64,000 nt of DNA from an uncultured Pseudomonadota bacterium (GTDB lineage Bacteria; Pseudomonadota; Gammaproteobacteria; Burkholderiales; Burkholderiaceae_C): contig CAMFIB010000002.1 in assembly GCA_945952465.1 (NCBI GenBank), positions 372,001-436,000 on the forward strand. The letters are read 5' to 3'. Numbering within the stretch: the stretch's first letter is position 1; each line of letters starts with the position of its first letter. The notes below the pieces were generated by a model, which saw only the letters and a program-made list of their open reading frames with translations, had not been told where the DNA came from and ran no database searches. Positions 1 to 6,816 of the stretch are shown in pieces. The position numbers and the translations under genes are program-made.

Positions 1-1
1 C

Positions 2-262
2 CTGGTCGAGACCTCGGTGATGCTGGCCATCGCGCCCGAGGTGGTCGACATGGCCCGCGCGGTGGCCGACCTGCAGCCCGACGCGCCCGGCGGCCTGGTG
101 CGCGACGCGGGCCGGCCCGGCGTGTGGTCGGCCAGCGGCGTCTGGGGTGACCCCACCGGCGCCACGGCCGAAGCGGGCGCCGCGGTGGTCGCTGAACGGC
201 TGGCGGCGATGATGGCCGACATTGCCGCGCTGCGGCTCGAAACCCCGCCCATACCGCCATGA
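2..262 (+). CDS. Creatininase family protein, C-terminal fragment (cut by window edge)
   Basis: The reading frame is open from base 2 and ends in TGA at 260-262. The text 'VETSVMLAIAPEVVDMARA' and the later 'GVWGDPTGATAEAG' match, from memory, the end of creatininase-family amidohydrolases, where the glutamate of '(V/E)ETS' belongs to the metal-site region and 'GVWGDPT' follows. Only about 86 residues are visible, so the catalytic core cannot be checked. The stop overlaps the start of the next gene (ATGA), which implies co-transcription and coupled translation. Substrate is unknown; many family members are not true creatininases. Confidence 0.75.
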   Translation: MVETSVMLAIAPEVVDMARAVADLQPDAPGGLVRDAGRPGVWSASGVWGDPTGATAEAGAAVVAERLAAMMADIAALRLETPPIPP

Positions 263-873
263 CCGACGAAACCCCCGACAGCGTGCTCACCTTCTGGTTC
301 GGCCTCGGCGACCGTGAAGCCGAAGCCGACACCATCGCCCACCGCCAGTCGCCGCTGTGGTGGCAGAAGAATGCCGAGACCGACGCCGTGATCCGCCAGC
401 GCTTCGAGCGATGGACCGAAGCTGCGGCCAATGGTGAGCTGGCCGGCTGGGAGAGCACGCCGCACGGCGAGCTGGCGCTGGTCATTCTGACCGACCAGTT
501 CCCGCGCAACATGTTCCGTGGCACGCCGCAGGCCTTCGCGTTCGACGGGCACGCCCGCCGCTGGTGCCGGCAGGCGCTGGCGCGCGGCGCCGACCAGTCG
601 CTGGCACCGCTGGAGCGCGTGTTTCTCTACCTGCCGCTGGAACACTCGGAAGACCTCGACGACCAGCGCTACGCGGTGCGCCTCTTTGCCGCGCTCACCC
701 AGCAGGTGCCGCCGCAGCAGCGCAGCGCGTTCGCCGGTTTCGAGGACTTCGCGCGCCAGCACCACGACGTGATCGCGCGGTTCGGCCGCTACCCCCACCG
801 CAACGCCACCCTCGGCCGCGCGTCCACGCCCGAGGAAACCGCTTTCCTGGCGCAGCCCGGCTCCTCGTTCTGA
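259..873 (+). CDS. DUF924 family protein
   Basis: A 204-residue soluble protein starting with ATG inside the stop of the preceding gene. The opening 'DSVLTFWFG', the central 'WWQKN' and 'LALVILTDQFPRNMFRGTPQAFAFD', and the later 'FLYLPLEHSED' are hallmarks of the DUF924 (COG3803) family, whose members are all-helical and resemble TPR proteins. Length fits the family. Its biochemical role is not established. Overlap with the creatininase-like gene suggests one transcript, but that does not identify a pathway. Confidence 0.9.
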   Translation: MTDETPDSVLTFWFGLGDREAEADTIAHRQSPLWWQKNAETDAVIRQRFERWTEAAANGELAGWESTPHGELALVILTDQFPRNMFRGTPQAFAFDGHARRWCRQALARGADQSLAPLERVFLYLPLEHSEDLDDQRYAVRLFAALTQQVPPQQRSAFAGFEDFARQHHDVIARFGRYPHRNATLGRASTPEETAFLAQPGSSF

Positions 874-925
874 GGCCGCACGCCACAACATCGCGCCAGC
901 AGGCACAACCACCGGAGACCCCACC

Positions 926-1366
926 ATGCCCACCTACACCGTCACCGCCCCGCAGGGCCGGCTCAGCGCCGCCCACAAGGGCGACATCGCCGCCGCCATC
1001 ACGCGGGTGCACCACACCGTGACCGGCGCGCCGGGTTATTTCGCGCAGGTGATCTTCACCGACGTGGCGCCAGGCAATTACTTCGTCGGCGGCAAGCCGC
1101 TGGTGGGCGACCAGGTGCATGTGCACGGCCACATCCGCGCCGGCCGCACGGTGGAAGACAAGGACCGGCTCATCACCGGGCTGGCGCAGGCGGTGGCCGA
1201 CGCCGCCGGTGCGCCGCGCCGCGAGGTCTGGGTCTACCTCAGCGAGATCGTGCCGCGGCAGATGGTGGAGTTCGGCCAGGTGCTGCCCGAGCCGGGCCAG
1301 GAGGCGGCCTGGAGCGCCGCGATGCCCGCCGAGGAGGGCGAGCGGCTGGAGAGGATCGGCGCCTGA
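926..1366 (+). CDS. Tautomerase superfamily protein of the cis-CaaD type
   Basis: 146 residues. After removal of Met the protein begins with Pro1, the catalytic base or acid of the tautomerase superfamily. Aligned by eye with cis-3-chloroacrylic acid dehalogenase (numbering without Met), all six residues known for that enzyme are present at the same positions: Pro1, His28, Arg70, Arg73, Tyr103 and Glu114. Motifs include 'GNYFVGGK', 'VHGHIRAGR' and 'VYLSEIVPRQMVEFG'. The length also matches the cis-CaaD group rather than the short 4-oxalocrotonate tautomerases. The family also contains members that hydrate acetylenic acids and dehalogenate poorly, such as Cg10062, so the true substrate is open. 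Confidence 0.85.
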   Translation: MPTYTVTAPQGRLSAAHKGDIAAAITRVHHTVTGAPGYFAQVIFTDVAPGNYFVGGKPLVGDQVHVHGHIRAGRTVEDKDRLITGLAQAVADAAGAPRREVWVYLSEIVPRQMVEFGQVLPEPGQEAAWSAAMPAEEGERLERIGA

Positions 1367-1807
1367 TCAGGTGCCGGTGGCCCGGCGGAAGGGGCCCACG
1401 CAGCGTTTGAGTTCGGGGTCGGCGCAATACATGAGCTGCTGGCCGTCCTTGGCGATCAGGTAGAAGATCACCGAGGTTTTGCCGCTGTCGTCGCTGGCGT
1501 TGCCGCTGCAGTCCTTGCCGCCTGAATCGGTCTTGGTGAGCAGCGTCAGCCGGCGGAAGTTGGGGTCTTCAACCGACGGCTCCACGTCGAACGTGCCTTC
1601 GGTGCGCTCGTCGCCGCTGACCACGCTGCGGCTGCCGTCGGCGCGGTAGGTCTGCGTCTCGGTGCAGCCGTTGGGCAGTGTCCAGCTCCAGGTGCCGACC
1701 AGCTCGCCCGGCAGGTTGGTGGGCGCGGCGGTTTGCGCGGTGGCGGCGGTGGCCAGCGCCAGCAGCGTGGCGGCGAGCAGGGTGGAGGCGGTGGGGCGGT
1801 GCGGCAT
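1367..1807 (-). CDS. Predicted exported protein of unknown function
   Basis: 146 residues with an N-terminal signal peptide (residues about 8-24, 'LLAATLLALATAATAQ', predicted cleavage after 'TAQ'). The mature part contains 'GELVGTWSWTLPNGCTETQTYRADGS', which resembles the opening strand pattern of small lipocalin-like beta-barrel proteins ('LxGTW'), and four cysteines (NGCTE, GKDCSG, MYCAD, KRCVG) that may form disulfides in the periplasm. It converges on the tautomerase gene, with the two stops adjacent. I do not recognise a named family, and the lipocalin resemblance is weak. Confidence 0.7.
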   Translation of the reverse strand: MPHRPTASTLLAATLLALATAATAQTAAPTNLPGELVGTWSWTLPNGCTETQTYRADGSRSVVSGDERTEGTFDVEPSVEDPNFRRLTLLTKTDSGGKDCSGNASDDSGKTSVIFYLIAKDGQQLMYCADPELKRCVGPFRRATGT

Positions 1808-1835
1808 GGGGCGGATGCTAGCAGGCCGCCGCGCG

Positions 1836-2816
1836 TCAGGGCGCCAGTTCGGCCGGCCGGAAACGGCCCGGTGCCGCGCCGGTGCGCTTGCGCATCAGCC
1901 GCCGCAGCGCGGTCGCGTCGCCATAGCCCACGGCCTCGGCCACCCGCTCCACCGTCATGCGGCTCGATTCGAGCAGCCGCCGCGCCCGGTTCAGCCGCAC
2001 GCTGTGCACCAGTGCCATCACGCTGCCGCCGGTGGCCTCGCGCACGTGGCGCAGCAGCGTGCGCGGCGACATCGCGAAGGCGTTGGCCAGTTCCGCCACG
2101 CTGGGCGGCGCGGGCAGCGCGGCCTCGATGCGCGCCACCAGCCGGCCCACCAGTTCGTCGCCGCCCGACAACAGCGCCGGCACCACGAAGGGCGACTGCG
2201 CCTGCCGGGCGTCGATCAGCAGCAGCCGGCCCACGGCGTCGGCCATTGCCGCTCCGTAACGGGTGCGCAGCAGGTGCAGCATCAGGTCGGTCTGCGCGAA
2301 GGCGGCGCCGGCGGTGGTGAGCGTGCCACTGGTGCAGACCATGCGGTCGGCGTCCACCGTGCAGGCCGGTTCGCGGCGCTGCAGTTCGGCCGCCAGCCAC
2401 CAGGTGGTGGTCACGCGGTGGCCGCCCAGCAGACCGGCGGCCTGCAGCAGAAACACGGCCGAGCAGGCGGCGGCGATGCGGCCGCCGGTCTTCGCATGGG
2501 CTGCCAAGGCCCGCAGCGCCTGCTGCGCGTCGTCGTCCGTCAACCGGGCGGTGATGGCGTCGGGTGTGTCGAGGCCCAGGCCGGGGACGATCCAGGTGCT
2601 GCCGTCCGGGCGGTGGCGGCGCGGCAGCGCGACGGCCGGCAGCGTCAGGCCGTTGCTCAGCACCGGCGCCGGGCCCGACGGCGACAGCACCCGCCAGGTC
2701 GGCACCGGCAGCCGCAGCCGTGGCGCCAGCCGGGCGGCGGTGGCCAGCACGTCGAGCGTGACGGCCACGCCGCTGGCGTAGGCGTTGTCGAGCACCAGGA
2801 CGGTGAAATCGTGCAT
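1836..2816 (-). CDS. GlxA-type AraC family transcriptional regulator (DJ-1/PfpI domain plus HTH)
   Basis: 326 residues. The N-terminal about 185 residues form a DJ-1/PfpI-like domain with the elbow 'AAACSAVFLLQAAGLL' around Cys118. The C-terminal about 100 residues form an AraC double helix-turn-helix, with 'AFAMSPRTLLRHVREATGGS' and 'VAEAVGYGDATALRRLMRKRTG'. The architecture is that of GlxA/FtrA regulators. It is transcribed divergently from the dienelactone hydrolase gene across a short spacer that carries a perfect 14-bp palindrome, so it may control that gene. The effector is unknown. Confidence 0.9.
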   Translation of the reverse strand: MHDFTVLVLDNAYASGVAVTLDVLATAARLAPRLRLPVPTWRVLSPSGPAPVLSNGLTLPAVALPRRHRPDGSTWIVPGLGLDTPDAITARLTDDDAQQALRALAAHAKTGGRIAAACSAVFLLQAAGLLGGHRVTTTWWLAAELQRREPACTVDADRMVCTSGTLTTAGAAFAQTDLMLHLLRTRYGAAMADAVGRLLLIDARQAQSPFVVPALLSGGDELVGRLVARIEAALPAPPSVAELANAFAMSPRTLLRHVREATGGSVMALVHSVRLNRARRLLESSRMTVERVAEAVGYGDATALRRLMRKRTGAAPGRFRPAELAP

Positions 2817-2836
2817 GGCCGATTATGCTCGATACA

Positions 2837-2850
2837 TGTCTGATCAGACA
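2837..2850. promoter_or_regulatory. Perfect 14-bp palindrome between divergent genes (candidate operator)
   Basis: TGTCTGATCAGACA is identical to its reverse complement. It lies 21 bases upstream of the AraC-type regulator start (2816) and 37 bases upstream of the preferred hydrolase start (2887). The position suits a shared operator. Which regulator binds it is inference; the symmetry is more typical of GntR/FCD or MarR proteins than of AraC proteins. Confidence 0.4.
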
Positions 2851-2886
2851 CTGTCGATCTGGCGCAGGATCGGATGCAATGGGGCC

Positions 2887-3723
2887 ATGAACCCCACCAC
2901 CGCCACCGACGACCCGCTCACCGACTTCGACGCCCGCCTGGTCACGCTGGACGGCATCACCAAGACCGTCCACGTCGCCGGCAGCGGCCCCGCCGTCATC
3001 GTGATGGCCGAGATGCCCGGCATCAGCCCGCAGGTCGCGCGCTTCGCCCGCTGGGTGCGGGAGGCCGGCTTCACCGTCTACATGCCGTCGCTGTTCGGCC
3101 GCGACGGCGCGGTGCCGCTGGCCGACGCCGGTGCGGCGGTGTTCCGCAAGGCCTGCATCAGCGCCGAGTTCCGCGCGCTCGGCGCCGGCCGCTCCAGCCC
3201 GGTCACCGCATGGCTGCGGGCGCTGGCGCGCCAGGCCCATGCCGAATGCGGCGGCCCGGGCGTCGGCGCGATCGGCATGTGTTTCACGGGCAACTTCGCG
3301 CTGACGATGATGCTGGAGCCGGCCGTGCTGGCGCCGGTGCTGGCCCAGCCCTCGCTGCCGCTCGACGATCCGGCGGGGCTGGAGATTTCGCCCGGCGAAC
3401 TGGCACAGGTGCGCGAGCGGCTGGACCGCGACGGCCTCGACGTGCTGGCGCTGCGTTTCGCCGGCGACCGCTTCTGCCGCGCCGAGCGTTTCGCCGCCTA
3501 CGAACGCGCGCTGGGCGAGCGTTTCGTGGCGCGCGTGCTGCCCGACAGCGCCGCCCACACCGATCCGCCGCCTTTCTTCGCCCAGCATGTGCCGACGCCG
3601 CACAGCGTGCTGACCGCCCACTTGATCGACGCCGCCGGCCAGCCAACCCTCGCTGCGCGCGACGAGGTGCTGGCCTTCTTCCAGCGCCGGCTGCTCGGGG
3701 CGGGTGCGCCGGCGGCGATCTGA
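2887..3723 (+). CDS. Dienelactone hydrolase family protein
   Basis: 278 residues from ATG 2887; upstream ATGs at 2785 and 2836 are in frame but would read through the divergent promoter region and the palindrome. The alpha/beta hydrolase motif 'GVGAIGMCFTGNFAL' carries Cys132 as nucleophile in the G-x-C-x-G elbow typical of dienelactone hydrolases. A downstream Asp in 'LRFAGDRFC' and His in 'SAAHTD' can complete the triad. Family members open dienelactones in chloroaromatic or catechol breakdown, but many have other esterase roles. The divergent GlxA-type regulator suggests local control. Confidence 0.85.
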   Translation: MNPTTATDDPLTDFDARLVTLDGITKTVHVAGSGPAVIVMAEMPGISPQVARFARWVREAGFTVYMPSLFGRDGAVPLADAGAAVFRKACISAEFRALGAGRSSPVTAWLRALARQAHAECGGPGVGAIGMCFTGNFALTMMLEPAVLAPVLAQPSLPLDDPAGLEISPGELAQVRERLDRDGLDVLALRFAGDRFCRAERFAAYERALGERFVARVLPDSAAHTDPPPFFAQHVPTPHSVLTAHLIDAAGQPTLAARDEVLAFFQRRLLGAGAPAAI

Positions 3724-3801
3724 TCCGGTCGATCTGTGCACATCTGATGCGGGCAGGTGCGGCGCACTGAGGCATGATGGCGTTCCACCCCGGAGAAACA
3801 C

Positions 3802-4023
3802 ATGCCCGCGCCCCGACCGACCGACACCCCTCCTGCACCGCGCCGCGGCTCCCTGCTGCGCACCGTCAAGGCGGTGGCGTGGTCGTTCATCGGGCTGCGC
3901 AAGGGCAGCGAGTACCAGGAAGACATCAAGCAGCTCAACCCGCTGCACATCGTCATCGTCGGCTTCCTCGGTGTGATCCTGTTCGTCGGCACGCTCATGC
4001 TGATCGTCAGGTCGGTGGTCTGA
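3802..4023 (+). CDS. DUF2970 family small membrane protein
   Basis: 73 residues. The motif 'LLRTVKAVAWSFIGLRKGSEYQED' followed by one hydrophobic segment (about residues 48-70, 'HIVIVGFLGVILFVGTLMLIV') is the DUF2970 pattern common in betaproteobacteria. A purine-rich 'CCGGAGAAACAC' precedes the ATG. The function of the family is unknown. It appears to be a single-gene unit in front of the adhesin-like gene. Confidence 0.85.
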   Translation: MPAPRPTDTPPAPRRGSLLRTVKAVAWSFIGLRKGSEYQEDIKQLNPLHIVIVGFLGVILFVGTLMLIVRSVV

Positions 4024-4126
4024 ACGAAAGGCCGCCTGCGCACGGGCGCGGGCCGGGTGTCAAATCACCTAACGGGTGGCAGGTTGCGCGGTTATCATGG
4101 CCGCCATCCCCTGAAAGGCCCCGTCG

Positions 4127-4561
4127 ATGCGTCGCTTGCGAACCCTGCCGCTGCTGGTCCCCCTGCTGGCCATGGCGCAGGCGTCCATGGCGGAATGGTT
4201 CACCATCACCGGCGATCCGGAAATCGCGACCAGCAACGTCGTGCAGGTGGACCCCGTGCCAGTCAGCGTGGAGGGCGCGCAGCGCACCATGAAGCTGCGC
4301 GTCAACCGCTCGGCGCAGCGCCACAGCTGGGACGGGGTGCACTACCGCTCGTATGACGCCACGGTGGTGATCGACTGCGACATGAAAACGGCGCGCTACC
4401 AGTCCATCGACTTCTACCGCCATCCGCTCTGGGCCGGCGAGGTGCTCAGGGCCAACCAGTACCCGCGCACGGCCGAGCCCCGCTGGATGGAGTTCCGCCA
4501 GATGAACCCCAACCCGACGCAGCGCATCATCCGCGCGGCCTGCAGCGCGGCAGAGAGCTAG
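4127..4561 (+). CDS. Surface-adhesin E-like exported protein
   Basis: 144 residues with a signal peptide ending near 'AQASMA' (about residue 21). The mature sequence has 'WFTITGDPE', 'VDPVPVSVEGAQRTMKLRVNRS' and 'SYDATVVIDCDMKTARYQSIDFY', a pattern I associate with the surface-adhesin E (protein E-like) family of small periplasmic or surface proteins in Burkholderiales. Two cysteines (CDMK and the C-terminal AACSA) probably form a disulfide. Its stop overlaps the stop of the convergent START-like gene by three bases. An adhesin role is not shown by the sequence. Confidence 0.7.
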   Translation: MRRLRTLPLLVPLLAMAQASMAEWFTITGDPEIATSNVVQVDPVPVSVEGAQRTMKLRVNRSAQRHSWDGVHYRSYDATVVIDCDMKTARYQSIDFYRHPLWAGEVLRANQYPRTAEPRWMEFRQMNPNPTQRIIRAACSAAES

Positions 4562-5019
4562 GGCGCGGCGCTGCGCGCCAGCAGCGCCTCCAGCCGGTCG
4601 AGGTTCTGCTGGTTGGCCTCTGCCACGAAGCGGGCGATGCGCTGGCATTCTTCTTCCGTCTCGAAACGCTGCGTCCAGTCGATGCGGGTGGCGCCGTCGC
4701 CTTCCGGCGCCAGGTTGATCGTCAGCACGAAGCGGTGGCTGGACAGGTGTTCGATGACCACCCGCCGCGCAGGCACCAGCTCCGCGAACCGGCTGCTGTT
4801 GGCGTAGCCGGTGCCGTCGGGCGCGTGCATCGTGAAGCGCCAGTCGCCGCCCGGCGTGAATTCGAACACCTCGAAGCTGTTGCGAAAGCCCGCCGGCCCC
4901 CACCACTGCGCAAGCTGGGCCGGGTCCTGGAACGCGGCGTACACCCGCTCGGGCGTGGCGGGCAGCACGCGGCAGCTCACGAGGGCGCGGGGGTCGGGTG
5001 TGGCGGGTGGGTGGGTCAT
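4558..5019 (-). CDS. SRPBCC / AHSA1 (START-like) domain protein
   Basis: 153 residues from the ATG at 5019, the only sensible start because the frame upstream is a shadow of the transporter gene. Signature text includes 'RVYAAFQDPAQLAQWWGPAGF' and 'FTPGGDWRFTMHAPDGTGY', typical of the AHSA1 (activator of Hsp90 ATPase homologue 1-like) branch of the SRPBCC fold, which binds hydrophobic ligands in a deep pocket. The start overlaps the stop of the SulP gene by four bases, so the two form one minus-strand transcript. The ligand is unknown. Confidence 0.88.
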   Translation of the reverse strand: MTHPPATPDPRALVSCRVLPATPERVYAAFQDPAQLAQWWGPAGFRNSFEVFEFTPGGDWRFTMHAPDGTGYANSSRFAELVPARRVVIEHLSSHRFVLTINLAPEGDGATRIDWTQRFETEEECQRIARFVAEANQQNLDRLEALLARSAAP

Positions 5020-6728
5020 GGCGGCGGGCTTTCGGTGGCGGGGCCGGCCAGCGCGGCCAGGGCTTCGGCGTCGGTGCGGTACAGGCGCAGCAGCGCATGC
5101 TCCTGGGCGGGCAGGGCGCCGGCGCGGCGCAGCACGTTTTCCACCGGCAGCTTCAGCCCGCTGATGTGCAGCGCGATGCGGTGTTCGCCCAGCATGTCGC
5201 GCAGCCGCATGAAGGCTTCGACGCCGGTGGAGTCGGTGCGGTTGAAGGCCTGGGCGAACAGCGCCACCGCGCGGGTGTCCGGGTGGTCGGCGATGTGTTC
5301 GGCCACGCGGCGCTCCAGGCTGCTGGCGGCGGCGAAGTCGAGGTCGGCGTCCATCCGCAGCGCGTACAGCGCGGGGGCCAGCGGCGGCAGGTTCCACAGC
5401 TCGCGGTCGCGCAGGCTGCCGTCGGCGTGCAGACCCACCTCGACGATGCGCGGGTGCAGCCGGTGGTACAGGAAGTGGCTGAGGCTCGCCAGCAGCCCGG
5501 CCACCACACCCCAGTACAGCCTCGGCGCGGTGAGCAGCGTGAGTGCGAAGGTGACCAGGCCGGTGAGGCCTTCCACCCGCGAGACGCGCCAGTAGCGCAG
5601 AAAGACCAGCGGCTGCACCATGGGAATCACGGCGGCCACCACCACCGCCGCCAGCACCGACTGCGGCACATGGAACAGCAGCGGCGTGAAGAAGGCCAGT
5701 GCCAGCAGCACCACACCGACCGAAATGACGCTGGCCCAGCCGCTTTTCGCGCCGGTGTAGCGGTTCAGCGCGGAGCGCGAGAACGAGCTGCTGGTGACGA
5801 AGGCGCCGCTCAGCCCGGCCACGAGCTTGCCGAGGCCGTGGCCGATGAGGTCCTGGTCTTCGTCCCAGCGGGTGCCGGCCTGCTGGTGGTCCAGCCGCGC
5901 ACTGGTGGCCACCTCCAGAAAGCTGATCAGCGCGATGACCAGTGCCGGCAGCACCAGTTGGCCCAGCATGGCCGGGGTGGGCGCCTCCGGCCAGTGCAGG
6001 CCGGGCAGGCCGGTGGGCAGTTGGCCCACCACCGCGCCGCCGCCGTTGGCGAAACCGGCCAGCCAGCTCGCGCCCGAAGAGCCCAGCACGATCAGCGCGA
6101 CCGACGGAAACCGCGGCGCCCAGCGTCGGGTGGCCATCAGCATGGCGAGGGTGCCGCAGCCGAAGGCGGCTGCCAGCAGGTCGGCCTCCACGCCGCCGTG
6201 CAGGAAGGCGGTGAGCGGCGCGTCCATGCCCAGCATGGTGGGCAGCAGCGACGCCAGGATCAGCCAGGCCGCCGCCTGGGTGAAGCCGGTCATGACTGGC
6301 GCGCTCACCAGGTTGAGCAGCCAGCCCATCTTCAGCACGCCCATGGCCAGTTGCAGCACGCCCGCGAGCAGCGCCAGCCAGACCGCCAGCACCACCCATT
6401 GCGGGCTGCCCGGCGCGGCCAGCCCGGTGAGCGAAGCGCCCACCAGCAAGGCCGTCAGCGCGGTCGGCCCGGCGGAGATGCGCGGTGAGGCGCCCCACAG
6501 CGTGGCCACCAGCGCCGGCAGCAGCGAGGCGTAGATGCCGGTGACCAGCGGCATGCCGGCCAGCGCGGCGTAGGCCACGGCCTGCGGCACGACGAACAGG
6601 CCCACCGTGGCGCCGGCGAACAGGTCGGCCTTCAGCAGACTGGCGGTGAGCCGCGGCCAGCGCAGAAACGGCAGCAGGCGCAGCAGCCAGGGGGCGAACG
6701 GGGAACCGTGAGCAGAGGGTGGGGGCAT
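5016..6728 (-). CDS. SulP/SLC26 family anion transporter with STAS domain
   Basis: 570 residues. The N-terminal about 400 residues contain the many hydrophobic helices of the SulP family, with 'VVPQAVAYAALAGMPLVTGIYASLLPALVATLWG' and 'SAGPTALTALLVGAS' near the start, matching the family signature. The C-terminal about 130 residues form a STAS domain ('VALFAQAFNRTDSTGVEAFMRLRDML'). Such inner-membrane carriers move sulfate, bicarbonate or dicarboxylates; the substrate cannot be read from sequence. No carbonic anhydrase or sulfate assimilation gene is adjacent. It is the first gene of a two-gene unit with the START-like protein. Confidence 0.92.
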   Translation of the reverse strand: MPPPSAHGSPFAPWLLRLLPFLRWPRLTASLLKADLFAGATVGLFVVPQAVAYAALAGMPLVTGIYASLLPALVATLWGASPRISAGPTALTALLVGASLTGLAAPGSPQWVVLAVWLALLAGVLQLAMGVLKMGWLLNLVSAPVMTGFTQAAAWLILASLLPTMLGMDAPLTAFLHGGVEADLLAAAFGCGTLAMLMATRRWAPRFPSVALIVLGSSGASWLAGFANGGGAVVGQLPTGLPGLHWPEAPTPAMLGQLVLPALVIALISFLEVATSARLDHQQAGTRWDEDQDLIGHGLGKLVAGLSGAFVTSSSFSRSALNRYTGAKSGWASVISVGVVLLALAFFTPLLFHVPQSVLAAVVVAAVIPMVQPLVFLRYWRVSRVEGLTGLVTFALTLLTAPRLYWGVVAGLLASLSHFLYHRLHPRIVEVGLHADGSLRDRELWNLPPLAPALYALRMDADLDFAAASSLERRVAEHIADHPDTRAVALFAQAFNRTDSTGVEAFMRLRDMLGEHRIALHISGLKLPVENVLRRAGALPAQEHALLRLYRTDAEALAALAGPATESPPP

Positions 6729-6816
6729 GGCGAGGCGGGGTGGGGCAACCGTATCACAGGCCGCACAATGGCCGCAGCCTCTCCGGTATTGCCGGGGGGC
6801 GTCACACCGACGTCAC

